Below are positions 1-9,139 of a stretch of 64,000 nt of DNA, one piece after another. A program made the translations under genes and the position numbers. Source of the stretch: Rhizobium etli CFN 42 (lineage in GTDB: Bacteria; Pseudomonadota; Alphaproteobacteria; Rhizobiales; Rhizobiaceae); NCBI RefSeq assembly GCF_000092045.1, contig NC_007761.1, forward strand, positions 3,165,001 through 3,229,000, written 5' to 3'. The notes below the pieces were generated by a model. It did not search any database, was not told where the DNA came from, and worked only from the letters and a program-made list of their open reading frames with translations. Each line of letters starts with the position of its first letter. Positions within the stretch are counted from its first letter, which is position 1.

Positions 1-594
1 GACGAAACCAACCATCGAACCGCTGCCGTCAAAATCGACCCGTCCATTGCCGCCTGCACTGTCGGTTGAACTCAGCTTCTGGTCCATGCTGGCGATGCTG
101 GCATGGACCTCCTCGGTTTCGGATTTGCTGGCCATCTTGATGTCTTTGGCCGCGAAGGTGCCGGAGCGCAGATAGCTGATCGCCGGGTCGAAGACGCCGG
201 TATAAACAAGCGACGCGATCGAATAGGTGAAATCCGTCGGCTTCTGGTCTGGCCCCTTGAAATGGCCCGAGACGTTGAGCTTGTTGTCGCCTTCGATGTT
301 CCAGAGCCCACTGTCGAGCGGCGTGGCGAACATCGAAAACGGCGTCAGTCCTGTGATCGTAAACGTCGCCGGATCGGCCTTGGTAAGCAGCTTCGCCAGA
401 TCGTATATGACCTCATAGCGCGTGCCGACTGGATTGACGGTGATGAGGCCGCTTTTTGCCAAATCCTTCGGAAGCAGCCTCGTCAGGGTCTCCTTGACGG
501 CATTGGCGCCCTCCTGGTTGATCTCCGCGCCCTCGGCCCCGCTGAAAAGGCAAAGGGCAAGCACACTCGTTGCCGTGATAAGTTTGAGACGCAT
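1..594 (-). CDS. Secreted hypothetical protein, C-terminus cut by window edge
   Basis: An open frame of 198 codons runs from an ATG at 592-594 to the left edge with no stop, so the C-terminus lies outside the window. The first 22 residues (MRLKLITATSVLALCLFSGAEG) are a typical Sec signal peptide with a basic start, a hydrophobic core and a small-residue cleavage region. The rest is polar and beta-rich, suggesting a periplasmic protein. I do not recognise the family; a DUF2125-like rhizobial periplasmic protein is possible but untested. It is divergent from rplY. Confidence 0.75.
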   Translation of the reverse strand, partial: MRLKLITATSVLALCLFSGAEGAEINQEGANAVKETLTRLLPKDLAKSGLITVNPVGTRYEVIYDLAKLLTKADPATFTITGLTPFSMFATPLDSGLWNIEGDNKLNVSGHFKGPDQKPTDFTYSIASLVYTGVFDPAISYLRSGTFAAKDIKMASKSETEEVHASIASMDQKLSSTDSAGGNGRVDFDGSGSMVGFV

Positions 595-984
595 AGTCTG
601 GTTTTCTCCTCAGCCGCTTTTTGATTGCGGCCATCCAAAGATGCGAAGCGCGCCGATGTCAAGCCAAGTGGCGATAAGCACTGGCAATTTTGCCTTTGCG
701 TACAGATCGCAAGCGATTTCAATAAGGTCTCGTATTGGGATGGGTGCGCATGCAATCTGGGCGAGTTCGCTGTTCTCGATAATGGCGCGCCCCGGCGAAA
801 GCCCCGCCGAAAAACCGGCGCAATCGGCAACTTGCGTTTCCGGGCGACTTATACTATAGGCGACCGGTCCGCGTAGACACCCTTGGAGGCAACGCGGATG
901 AGGATGGGAAAACCCGCCTCCTGTTCGACGGAACAAGGCTTTGCCTGCCGCCGAACTCTCCAAATAACCTCGAAAGGAAAAGCC
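595..984. other. Intergenic region between divergent genes
   Basis: These 390 bases separate the secreted protein from rplY. The right part carries a possible rplY promoter at 832-860. Short open frames here overlap without start-site or composition support. I see nothing else. Confidence 0.5.
832..860 (+). promoter_or_regulatory. Candidate rplY promoter
   Basis: TTGCGT at 832-837 and TATAGG at 855-860 are spaced by 17 bases, a sigma-70-like arrangement. This would give an rplY leader of about 115 nt. It is found by eye only. Confidence 0.4.
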
Positions 985-1599
985 ATGAGCCAGGAAACTT
1001 ACGAGCTCAAGGCCGAGGCGCGCGAACGGGTTGGTAAGGGGTCCGCCCGTGAACTTCGCCGCAACGGTTTGATTCCCGCTGTCATCTATGGTGACAAGCA
1101 GGCCCCCATTGCCATCGCTATCAACACCAATGAGGTGACGAAGCGCATTCACGCCGGTGGCTTCATGACCACCGTAGCGACCATCGAAGTCGACGGCAAG
1201 AAGCACAAGGTTCTGCCGAAGGACTATCAGCTTGATCCGGTTCGCGACTTCACGCTGCATGTCGATTTCCTGCGCGTCTCCGGCAACACCCAGGTGACCG
1301 TCGAAATCCCGGTTCACTTCATCAATGAAGCGAAGTCCCCGGGCCTCAAGGTCGGCGGCGTTCTGAACATCGTCCGCCATGAAGTTGAAGTGCACTGCCC
1401 GGCCGATGCGATCCCGGAATTCTTCAACATTGACCTCAGCGGCAAGAAGATCGGCGACAGTATCCATATTTCGGAAGTCACCCTGCCGAAGAGCGTGACG
1501 CCGGTCATCGACCGCGACTTCACGATCGCGACCATCGTCGCTCCGGCTGGCGGCGTCGACGAGAGCGCCGCAGAAGCGGAAGGCGAAGCCGAAGCCTGA
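985..1599 (+). CDS. rplY: 50S ribosomal protein L25 (CTC form)
   Basis: 204 residues. It binds 5S rRNA in the large subunit. The N-terminal L25 beta-barrel domain (about residues 6-95) is followed by the longer TL5/CTC C-terminal domain and an acidic Glu/Ala tail, typical of the long alphaproteobacterial form rather than the 94-residue E. coli form. The start at 985 ([13 protein letters not shown]) follows a GAAAGGAAAAG ribosome-binding region; an upstream in-frame ATG at 883 has no such site. A hairpin terminator follows. In many bacteria pth comes directly next; here two genes lie between them. Confidence 0.95.
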   Translation: MSQETYELKAEARERVGKGSARELRRNGLIPAVIYGDKQAPIAIAINTNEVTKRIHAGGFMTTVATIEVDGKKHKVLPKDYQLDPVRDFTLHVDFLRVSGNTQVTVEIPVHFINEAKSPGLKVGGVLNIVRHEVEVHCPADAIPEFFNIDLSGKKIGDSIHISEVTLPKSVTPVIDRDFTIATIVAPAGGVDESAAEAEGEAEA

Positions 1600-1627
1600 T
1601 CGCTTCGACCAATTGTAAAGCATATGA

Positions 1628-1661
1628 CCCGCCTTCCCGTGAACTGGGGAGGCGGGCTTTT
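1628..1661 (+). terminator. rplY terminator
   Basis: CCCGCCT and AGGCGGG form a GC-rich stem with an additional inner pairing, followed by CTTTTC. It lies 28 bases after the rplY stop. Confidence 0.75.
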
Positions 1662-1790
1662 CGTTGCCCGCAAGGGCCTCCGTTTCAGCAACATTTAACG
1701 TATTCGTGAAAGCATGCCCCGTCAGCTGCGATGAAGCCGGCCCGAACGCGCGACAGCAAATATGGCCGGTCTGGGGGAGTAGACGGAACC

Positions 1791-4142
1791 ATGAACAATT
1801 CCGTTGAGAACAGGTTTTTTGGGATTGTTTGCGGGGCGCTGCTTGTTTTTGTCGCTCCGCTTTTTGTTCTCTTCCTTTTTCTTTCCTCGGAACGCGCCGA
1901 TAAAGAAATACGCGACCATATCTCTGTTCTTCTTGTCGCCAACGCTCAGGCACTTGCAAAACCGCTCTGGGACCTCGATGAGGAAAGCGTCACTCAGATC
2001 AGCGCGACGGTCGTTTCCCAGGGCGCCATCGTCAAGGTCGAGGTGCGCGATCAGTCGGGCCAGCTCGACGTCAGCCAGTCCACCATTCCGCGCTCCTTCG
2101 ACGGCAAGCTCGTGCAGGTGTCGCGCGCCATTATCTACAACACCATCGACGGCCCGAAGAATCTCGGCAGCATCAGCGTCTACTATCCCGCCCTCGGCCT
2201 GTTTTCAGGCCTGAAGCAGGAAGAGGTCGTCTTCATTTCGATCTTCATCTTTGCGGTCCTGACCGTTTTCGGCACCGCGCTGATCGGCAACCGCTTCTTC
2301 GTCATCCAGCCGCTGATGCGGCTGACGGCGGCGATTGAGGCCACCCGGCAGCTGGGTTCGCGCCATCACGTCGACTGGCAGTCGAACGACGAGATGGGAC
2401 GGCTTGCCCGCAGCTTCAACGAGATGCAGACCAAGCTCGAAAGCGAGGAGAAGGAGCTGAAGCTCGCCCATCGCCGCGCCACCGATATCTACAATCTCAC
2501 CCCCGCCATGCTCTTCTCGCTCGACGAGGAAGACCGCATCACCGCCGTCAGCGACTATTGGCTGCTTGCCACCGGCTATGATCGCGCCGCCGTCATCGGC
2601 CGCAACTTCGCCGATCTCGTTACGGCAAATACCCGCGACAAGTTCGTCAAGCGCCGCCGGGCCGAAAGCGGCATGGCGGTGACCGTCAAGTTCATCTGCC
2701 TGGACGGCCGCACCATGGACGTCCTTATCATGGAATCGGAAGCCGGCGCCGACGCTCACGATCGCCTCTCGCTGTCGGTCATGACTGATGTGACCGAGCT
2801 CAAGGCCTCCGAGGACCGCAACCATCGTCAGGCCATCACCGACCACCTGACCGGGCTTCTCAACCGCCAGGGTTTTGAAGCCGTGCTCGACAACAAGATC
2901 GCCGCGGCAGACGCCGCCGGGCAGGAGCTCGCCTGCCTCTTCGTCGATCTCGACCGCTTCAAGTGGATCAACGACAATATGGGCCATGCCGCCGGCGACA
3001 GGGCACTGATCGAACTCGTCGAACGCCTGAAGACCCATCTTGCTCCCTCCGACGAGGCGGCGCGCCTCGGCGGAGATGAGTTCGCCATTCTGCTGCCGGC
3101 GAAGGACGCCGAAAAACGCGCCAAGGCGATGTGCGAGCAGATCGCCTCCATCTTCGAAACTCCATTTGCTCCGGACATGCATCTGAGCGCTTCCATCGGC
3201 ATCTCCATCTACCCGCATCATGCCGCGACAGCGGCCGAGCTGCTGCAGAAATCCGACATGGCGATGTATGCCAAGAAACGCGACGGCAAGAACGGCGCGC
3301 AGCTCTTCGACAAAGCCATGCTCGACCGCGCCCGCAGCCGCGCCGAGATCGAGGCCAACATCGAAGCCGGCCTCGCCGAGAGCTGGTTCGAAGCCTTCGT
3401 GCAGCCGATCGTCAATCTGAACGGCCGCGGCATTGCCGGTTTCGAGGCGCTGATGCGCCTTAACCATCCGCAGAAAGGTCTGATGCCGCCGGCCGAAATT
3501 ATCAGCGTCGCCGAGGAGACGGGCAAGATCGTCCGCGTCGGCAACGTCATCATGGAAAAGGCGATTTCCAACCTCGCGAAAATCTCTCGCATATCGGGGA
3601 TGCAGGATACCTACCTCGCCATCAACTTCTCACCGCTGCAGTTCGAACCGGCGCTGCCCGCCCGTCTCGCCGCAATCGTCGGTCGCCACGGCATCCGCCC
3701 CGAGCGCATCGTCGTCGAGATCACGGAAGCCGTGCTGATGCACGACAACCCGCAGATTCGCATGATCGTCACCGAGCTTCGCCGCTTCGGCTGCCGCATC
3801 GCGCTCGACGATTTCGGCACCGGCTACTCGTCGCTCAGCTACCTCAACCGTTTCCCTGTCGATATCATCAAGATCGACCAGTCCTTCACCCGCGCGATTA
3901 ACGACGGCGACGACGACGTGCGCCAGAAGAGCCGCATGCTGATCGAAGGCATCACCACCTTGTCCCACAAGATGAACTGCACCGTCATTGCCGAGGGCAT
4001 CGAGACGGAAGAGGAATGCCGCACGCTTCACCAGATGGGTCTGGACTACGGCCAGGGCTATCTCTTCCATCGTCCGCAACACGCAGCAGCACTCATCGAG
4101 GAACTGATGGCCCCGCAGTCAAGCGTCGCGCGCGCCTCGTAA
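1791..4142 (+). CDS. Membrane GGDEF-EAL cyclic-di-GMP protein with HAMP and PAS domains
   Basis: 783 residues from the ATG at 1791, which follows GGGGGAG; an ATG at 1731 is in frame but less likely. Order: TM helix (about 9-31), a periplasmic sensor region of about 125 residues, TM helix (about 159-180), HAMP, PAS (about 243-360), GGDEF, EAL. The GGDEF motif at 427-431 is intact. The inhibitory RxxD site upstream reads APSD, so product inhibition through it is unlikely. The EAL motif (552-554) and DDFGTGYSSL are intact. Both diguanylate cyclase and phosphodiesterase activity are therefore possible. A solute-binding protein starts 24 bases downstream. Confidence 0.93.
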   Translation: MNNSVENRFFGIVCGALLVFVAPLFVLFLFLSSERADKEIRDHISVLLVANAQALAKPLWDLDEESVTQISATVVSQGAIVKVEVRDQSGQLDVSQSTIPRSFDGKLVQVSRAIIYNTIDGPKNLGSISVYYPALGLFSGLKQEEVVFISIFIFAVLTVFGTALIGNRFFVIQPLMRLTAAIEATRQLGSRHHVDWQSNDEMGRLARSFNEMQTKLESEEKELKLAHRRATDIYNLTPAMLFSLDEEDRITAVSDYWLLATGYDRAAVIGRNFADLVTANTRDKFVKRRRAESGMAVTVKFICLDGRTMDVLIMESEAGADAHDRLSLSVMTDVTELKASEDRNHRQAITDHLTGLLNRQGFEAVLDNKIAAADAAGQELACLFVDLDRFKWINDNMGHAAGDRALIELVERLKTHLAPSDEAARLGGDEFAILLPAKDAEKRAKAMCEQIASIFETPFAPDMHLSASIGISIYPHHAATAAELLQKSDMAMYAKKRDGKNGAQLFDKAMLDRARSRAEIEANIEAGLAESWFEAFVQPIVNLNGRGIAGFEALMRLNHPQKGLMPPAEIISVAEETGKIVRVGNVIMEKAISNLAKISRISGMQDTYLAINFSPLQFEPALPARLAAIVGRHGIRPERIVVEITEAVLMHDNPQIRMIVTELRRFGCRIALDDFGTGYSSLSYLNRFPVDIIKIDQSFTRAINDGDDDVRQKSRMLIEGITTLSHKMNCTVIAEGIETEEECRTLHQMGLDYGQGYLFHRPQHAAALIEELMAPQSSVARAS

Positions 4143-4166
4143 ACGAAGAACGAAGGAGACGACACC

Positions 4167-4880
4167 ATGAAAAAGCTCCTGCTTCTCGCATGCCTGGCAA
4201 TGCCCTGCGCGGCTCACGCACAGACGGTTGCCTTCACGACCGAGGATTACGCCCCCTTCAACTATCGCGAAGGCAAAGAGATCAAGGGCGCGACCGTCGA
4301 GCAGGTCGAAAAGGTGATGGCCGCGATCGGCGTCGACTACACCATCGAAGTCATGCCTTGGGCGCGTGCTTTCAGCCTTGCCCGCACTGCGCCGATGACG
4401 TGTGTTTTCGCCACCGCCCACAACAGCGCGCGCGACCCGTTGTTCAAATGGGTCGAGCCGCTGCTCATCGACCGAAACATCCTGATCACCCGTAAGGGTT
4501 CCGGCATCACCGCCAGCAATCTCGAAGAGGCAAAGAAATATACGATCGGCACCCAGCGAGAGGACTACACCGAGACGATCCTGAAGGAGAAGGGTTTCAC
4601 CAAGCTGGACGTCGCCAGTGACTTCAACGCCACGCTGCGCAAGCTGCTCAGCGGTCGCATCGACATGATGCCGATCTCCGAACTTTATTTCGAGAAGCTG
4701 AAGGCGGAGCGGCCGGTAGAGATCGTAACCGTGCTCTCCTCCCAACCCATGGGCATCGCCTGCGAGAAGAGCTTTCCAGACGATCTGCACGCCAGGATGC
4801 AGGCTGCCCTCGACAAGCTGATCGCTGATGGCGGCCAAAAGCAGATCTTCCTGAAATACGGCATGAACCTCTCGGAATGA
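4167..4880 (+). CDS. Orphan periplasmic solute-binding protein (SBP family 3-like)
   Basis: 237 residues with a clear signal peptide (MKKLLLLACLAMPCAAHA). The mature part resembles the amino-acid-binding SBP_bac_3 fold, with YAPFNYREG near the start and a central GTQREDY hinge-like region. No permease or ATPase gene is nearby, so a complete ABC transporter is not encoded here. It follows the GGDEF-EAL gene by 24 bases behind GAAGGAG and is probably co-transcribed. By inference it could present a ligand to the periplasmic domain of that protein. The ligand is unknown. Confidence 0.85.
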   Translation: MKKLLLLACLAMPCAAHAQTVAFTTEDYAPFNYREGKEIKGATVEQVEKVMAAIGVDYTIEVMPWARAFSLARTAPMTCVFATAHNSARDPLFKWVEPLLIDRNILITRKGSGITASNLEEAKKYTIGTQREDYTETILKEKGFTKLDVASDFNATLRKLLSGRIDMMPISELYFEKLKAERPVEIVTVLSSQPMGIACEKSFPDDLHARMQAALDKLIADGGQKQIFLKYGMNLSE

Positions 4881-4970
4881 TGCTGCCGCCGGGCTCGCTG
4901 TTTCCGCTTGACTTTATTGTCGTTTCCGGGTGGTGAACGTCGGGAAACGCTCAAGCGAGGATGACAGGCC

Positions 4971-5693
4971 ATGCTGATCATTGCAGGTCTAGGCAATCCC
5001 GGCAGCAAATACGCCGGCAACCGCCACAATATCGGCTTCTTGGCCGTTGACGCCATTCATCGGCGCCACAGCTTTTCGCCCTGGTCAAAGAAGTTCAAGG
5101 CCGCGATCGCCGAGGGCGAGCTTGGCGGCGAAAAGGTGCTGCTTATCAAGCCGCAGACCTATATGAACCTCTCGGGCGAAGCCGTCGGCGAGGCGATGCG
5201 TTTTTACAAACTCCAGCCCGCCGATCTTGTCGCGATCTATGACGAGCTCGACCTTCCCGCGGGCAAGGCGCGGCTGAAGACCGGCGGCGGCCATGGTGGC
5301 CATAACGGCATCAAATCGTTGGACGCCCATTGCGGCAAGGAATACCGGCGGCTGCGCCTCGGCATCGGCCATCCCGGCGTCAAGGAAATGGTGCAGAACC
5401 ATGTGCTCGGCGACTTCGCCAAGGCAGACAATGCCTGGCTGGAGCCGCTTCTCGATACGCTGGCCGACAATGCCGATATGCTGGTGCGAAACGAGGATTC
5501 TCAGCTGATGAACAAGATCGCGCTGGCGCTTGGCGGCAAGGCCGACGAGGAAAAGCCGCGGAAGGACAGCGAGAAGAAGCCGGCCGGCCAGTCGCATATC
5601 CGCCAGGCACGCAACAACAACCAACCAAAGCTGCCGGCCACCGGCCCGATGGCCGACATGCTCAAGAAGATGTTCGGCAACAAGGGGGAATGA
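4971..5693 (+). CDS. pth: Peptidyl-tRNA hydrolase
   Basis: 240 residues. It releases peptides from peptidyl-tRNA that drops off ribosomes. The N-terminal [18 protein letters not shown] carries the conserved Asn and catalytic His. [20 protein letters not shown] and [12 protein letters not shown] are all present. A Lys/Gln-rich C-terminal extension of about 50 residues is longer than in E. coli (194 aa) and common in rhizobia. The next frame begins at the stop codon (ATGA overlap at 5690). Confidence 0.97.
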   Translation: MLIIAGLGNPGSKYAGNRHNIGFLAVDAIHRRHSFSPWSKKFKAAIAEGELGGEKVLLIKPQTYMNLSGEAVGEAMRFYKLQPADLVAIYDELDLPAGKARLKTGGGHGGHNGIKSLDAHCGKEYRRLRLGIGHPGVKEMVQNHVLGDFAKADNAWLEPLLDTLADNADMLVRNEDSQLMNKIALALGGKADEEKPRKDSEKKPAGQSHIRQARNNNQPKLPATGPMADMLKKMFGNKGE

Positions 5694-6111
5694 CGGCGCT
5701 GCCAGACCAGGATTTTACCATCCGCAGCGCCGCTCCCGATGATCTCGAGGGGCTGACCGTCCTCTACCGGCATCTGAGGAGCGCTTTTCCGCCATTCTCG
5801 CCCAGCCCAGCATGACCGTATTCATCGGCTTTGCCGGCGCTCACGCCGCCACCGTCACGCTGATCATCGTGCCGAATTTGACGCGCGGCGGCGCCACTTA
5901 TGCACTGATCGAAAACGTCGTCACCCACGCCGAGGACCGCCGGCGCGGCTACGCCAACGCCGTCATCGGCCATGCGGTGAATGAGGCCTGGAAGGCCGGC
6001 TGCTATAAGGTGATGTTGCTCACCGGCTCGAAGAACCCGGCGACGCTGCGCTTCTACGAAAATTGCGGCTTCCTGCAGGACAAGACCGGCTATCAGATCC
6101 GTCGCCAGTGA
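5690..6111 (+). pseudogene. GNAT acetyltransferase gene with internal frame-shifting deletion
   Basis: The first frame begins at ATG 5690 overlapping the pth stop and reads [18 protein letters not shown] before ending at 5815. The second half of a GNAT domain, with the acetyl-CoA loop-like RRRGYANAVIGHA and the C-terminal NPATLRFYENCGF, continues in another frame to 6111. The second frame can be read upstream as EERFSAILAQPSM, directly after the LYRHL of the first. Family members usually have about a dozen more residues at this point, so a small out-of-frame deletion near 5778 is likely. ATG 5812 overlaps the first stop, so a 99-residue fragment could still be made. A sequencing error is the alternative. 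Confidence 0.7.
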
Positions 6112-6120
6112 GCTGAAGGA

Positions 6121-6432
6121 CTATTCCTCGGGCTCTGTGGTGAACATCAGCGGGAAACCCATCTCCTTGGCAAGGTCGATACCCTCTTTGGCCTTGGTCT
6201 CGGCAATGTCCTTGGCGCAGACCACGACCACGCAGGAGCCGAGCTTATGCGCCGTCATCATCACCCGATAGCCGGTCTCCTCGCTCATGCGGAAGACGAC
6301 TTTCAGGATCACGATGACGAACTCCCGCGGCGTGTAATCGTCGTTGACGAGAATGACTTTGTAGAGCTTCGGCTTGTCCAGCTTCGGCCTCACCTTGGTC
6401 TTCGGTTTCAGGGCAACGTCATTGTCACTCAT
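6121..6432 (-). CDS. clpS: ATP-dependent Clp protease adaptor ClpS
   Basis: 103 residues from the ATG at 6432; a GTG at 6444 is an alternative start. ClpS binds the ClpA N-domain and delivers N-end-rule substrates. The YKVILVNDDYTPREFV strand-loop with the conserved NDDYTP, the MTAHKLGSCVV helix and the KEMGFPLMFTTEPEE tail are diagnostic. It is a single gene here with no clpA beside it. It faces the broken GNAT gene tail to tail. Confidence 0.93.
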   Translation of the reverse strand: MSDNDVALKPKTKVRPKLDKPKLYKVILVNDDYTPREFVIVILKVVFRMSEETGYRVMMTAHKLGSCVVVVCAKDIAETKAKEGIDLAKEMGFPLMFTTEPEE

Positions 6433-6754
6433 CGGAAAATCCACCCGTTGATGACATGGTCAGGGTTCTTCAAAACAACTAATCATTTGTCGATGACGAA
6501 TTTTCGACGGTGCGCCGTGGCTGCCTCACCGTGAAGCAGGAAATTCGCCGAGTTGAAGCCGGATGTCATTGCGGCCGGCAACAGCGACCGTGCAGCGACA
6601 TCCGCAATGCATCGAAACCGCGATCGCCCTCGAAAATAGGCCAGCGCCCTTCCTTGGGCAAGTGAGCAACGTTAAAAGCTCGCTAAGACTTGACCATATT
6701 GCTCCTTTATCCCATAGGCACCAGCAAGAAATTCAAGAACAGCAGGTTTTAGCC
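6433..6754. other. Intergenic region upstream of clpS and ychF
   Basis: These 322 bases separate two divergent genes. A candidate ychF promoter lies at 6690-6718. An in-frame extension of ychF to 6563 exists but has no ribosome-binding site or family match. Nothing else is evident. Confidence 0.5.
6690..6718 (+). promoter_or_regulatory. Candidate ychF promoter
   Basis: TTGACC (6690-6695) and CATAGG (6713-6718) with a 17-base spacer, 36 bases before the ychF start. Confidence 0.4.
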
Positions 6755-7858
6755 ATGGGCTTCAAATGCGGCATCGTTGGTCTGCCGAACGTCGGCAAAT
6801 CGACCCTCTTCAACGCGCTCACCAAGACGGCGGCGGCACAAGCGGCCAATTACCCCTTTTGCACCATCGAGCCGAATACCGGCGAAGTCGCCGTACCCGA
6901 TCCGCGCATGCGCAAGCTTGCCGACATCGCCAAGTCGAAGGAACTGATCCCGACCCGCATCTCCTTCGTCGACATCGCCGGCCTGGTGCGCGGCGCCTCG
7001 AAAGGTGAGGGCCTCGGTAACCAGTTCCTCGCCAATATCCGCGAAGTCGACGCCATCGTGCATGTGCTGCGCTGCTTCGAAGACAGCGATATCACCCATG
7101 TCGAGGGCCGCATCAATCCCGTCGCCGATGCCGAGACGATCGAGACCGAGCTGATGCTCGCCGACCTCGAAAGCCTGGAACGCCGCACCGAGCAGACCCG
7201 CAAGCGCGCCACCGGCAAGGACAAGGAATCGATGGCGATGCTGCCGATCATGGAAGCGTCGCTGAAGCTGCTCAACGAGGGTAAGCCGGTGCGCACGCTG
7301 CTGTCGACGCTCGACGCCGAGGAGATCGCCATCCTCAAGGGCCTCAACCTGCTCACCTCGCATCCGGTGCTCTATGTCTGCAACGTCGCTGAGGGCGATG
7401 CCTCGACCGGCAATGAATTCACCGAGGCCGTCGCCGCCATGGCCAGGGAACAGGGCGCCGAAACCGTCATCATCTCGGCGGCGATCGAAGCTGAGGTCGC
7501 CCAGCTTCCGGAGGATGAGGCCAAGGAATTCCTTTCCGCCCTCGACCTAGACGAGGCCGGCCTCGACCGACTGATCCGCGCCGGCTACAAGCTGCTCCAC
7601 CTCATCACCTATTTCACTGTCGGCCCAAAGGAAACGCGCGCCTGGACGATCGAGCGTGGCACCAAGGCGCCGCAGGCCGCCGGCGTCATCCACTCGGATT
7701 TCGAACGCGGCTTCATCCGCGCCAACACCATCGCCTACGACGATTACATCAAATATAACGGCGAAGTCGGCGCCAAGGATGCCGGCAAGGCGCGCGACGA
7801 AGGCAAGGAATACGTCGTCCAGGACGGCGACGTCATCCACTTCCGCTTCAACACCTGA
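6755..7858 (+). CDS. ychF: Redox-regulated ATPase YchF (Obg family)
   Basis: 367 residues from ATG 6755 (MGFKCGIVGLPNVGKST). The P-loop GLPNVGKS, the G3 motif DIAGLV with GASKGEGLG, and the unusual G4 motif NVAE in place of NKxD are all visible. The NxxE change is what makes this family prefer ATP over GTP. The C-terminal TGS-like domain ends YVVQDGDVIHFRFNT. The full family length is kept. It binds ribosomes and is linked to oxidative stress responses. Confidence 0.96.
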   Translation: MGFKCGIVGLPNVGKSTLFNALTKTAAAQAANYPFCTIEPNTGEVAVPDPRMRKLADIAKSKELIPTRISFVDIAGLVRGASKGEGLGNQFLANIREVDAIVHVLRCFEDSDITHVEGRINPVADAETIETELMLADLESLERRTEQTRKRATGKDKESMAMLPIMEASLKLLNEGKPVRTLLSTLDAEEIAILKGLNLLTSHPVLYVCNVAEGDASTGNEFTEAVAAMAREQGAETVIISAAIEAEVAQLPEDEAKEFLSALDLDEAGLDRLIRAGYKLLHLITYFTVGPKETRAWTIERGTKAPQAAGVIHSDFERGFIRANTIAYDDYIKYNGEVGAKDAGKARDEGKEYVVQDGDVIHFRFNT

Positions 7859-7873
7859 TCAATCGCTTCCGCC

Positions 7874-8947
7874 CTAACCCGGCGGCAGCCTGTTTGCGAT
7901 TGCCGGCGGCAGTGCCCTGAGCACCAGCCGCCGAAGCGGCATCCAGCCCGTTCCGATAATGAGCACAATCGCGCCGACAACGATCAGCGTCGTGAAGATG
8001 TAGGTATCGACAGTCGCATTTCCCTTCCGAACGACGCTAAAGATCGCAACGCCGAGGGACAGCAGCCCCGACGTGACGAAGGCGCGACGATCAATGACGA
8101 GGCCGATCAGCATCAGCGCCGCCACGGTCGCGACGACCACAGGCGTCCGGGCCGACATGTTCGCCAGGTCGAAGATATGGCCGCTTTCCCCGAACGACAG
8201 CAGGGAGACGGTGCTGTAGAGCAGCGCCGGCGCTGCGCCGAGGTGCAGCCAGAAGGCGATATCCGAACGCGTCGTCTGCCGCAGCCGGTCGCCGAGATCG
8301 AAATAAAGCGCCGTCGCGAACAGGCCGAGCGCACAGACGAGAGAGACCGCAGCCAGCACGTCAAGATGATCGACGAAAAACGCGGGATTGCCGCTTAGCC
8401 ATTGCACCAGGCGCAAAAGCAGCGTGAGCACCAGGGCAAGCGTCGACATGATAGTGAGCGCCAGCGACAAGGGCACGCGATAGCGGGCATGGTAGACGCC
8501 GAGCAGGAGCGGAAAGCCGGCGACGAACTGCGTCAGATCTGCCCCGATTTCGGAGGTCCACGGCGTGAAGACGCGGGACATCAACAAAAATGTCCAGCAG
8601 AACAGCGCGATCGTCAGGCTGACGGCCGGCAAGGCGAGCCGCTGGCGGCGCACCAGGATTTCCGAAAGCACGATGATAGCGACCGGCACGGCGTAAAGCG
8701 GCGCCAGCCCCCAGAGGCCGACGAGCGCGACAATAACGCCGATGGTGATCAGCACGTCGTGAAAGCCGCGCACGAACCGCGGCGTCTCGGTGTCCGACCA
8801 GGCCTGCTCCGCGGCTGCGACTGCCTTCTGCGTCTCAACGACAGACACGCCACGCTCGGTCAGAAACGGCAGAAGCCGCCCGCCCGCTTCCGACGAAATC
8901 AGCCCCTGGCGCGCCGCCTCGTCAAGTATCGACCTCAGTTCCGTCAT
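7874..8947 (-). CDS. DUF2157-type multi-pass membrane protein
   Basis: 357 residues from the ATG at 8947, preceded by GGAGAAAG. A soluble N-terminus of about 60 residues (MTELRSILDEAARQGLISSE) is followed by roughly ten hydrophobic segments. This layout, a short helical head that resembles a scaffold and then a polytopic membrane domain, fits the DUF2157 family, whose function is unknown. It is convergent with ychF. Confidence 0.75.
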   Translation of the reverse strand: MTELRSILDEAARQGLISSEAGGRLLPFLTERGVSVVETQKAVAAAEQAWSDTETPRFVRGFHDVLITIGVIVALVGLWGLAPLYAVPVAIIVLSEILVRRQRLALPAVSLTIALFCWTFLLMSRVFTPWTSEIGADLTQFVAGFPLLLGVYHARYRVPLSLALTIMSTLALVLTLLLRLVQWLSGNPAFFVDHLDVLAAVSLVCALGLFATALYFDLGDRLRQTTRSDIAFWLHLGAAPALLYSTVSLLSFGESGHIFDLANMSARTPVVVATVAALMLIGLVIDRRAFVTSGLLSLGVAIFSVVRKGNATVDTYIFTTLIVVGAIVLIIGTGWMPLRRLVLRALPPAIANRLPPG

Positions 8948-8999
8948 ACCGGTCTTTCTCCAGGGAATCATTGAGCCCGCGCGGATGCTATTGTAAGCA

Positions 9000-9115
9000 C
9001 TAGAGCACGATGCCGAAAACTGTAAGCGGTTTACGGACGACATCATGCTCTAACTCTTTAATGTAGAACAGGATTCAGATTTTTGGCCGGCCGGCCTAAA
9101 AACATCCTGTTCTAG
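9000..9115. repeat. RIME1-like rhizobial intergenic mosaic element
   Basis: Two adjacent palindromes. The first runs 9002-9051, with arms AGAGCACGATG and CATCATGCTCT (one mismatch). The second runs 9064-9114, with perfect 11-base arms TAGAACAGGAT and ATCCTGTTCTA around a GGCCGGCCGGCC core. Two large palindromes in about 110 bp match the described Rhizobium-specific intergenic mosaic element RIME1. It lies between a divergent gene pair. Confidence 0.75.
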
Positions 9116-9139
9116 GCGATGCATATGGCGGAGGAGAGA

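Noticed and set aside
2205..3467. 420-codon minus-strand frame opposite the GGDEF-EAL gene
   Set aside because: Shadow frame; the plus strand has intact GGDEF and EAL motifs.
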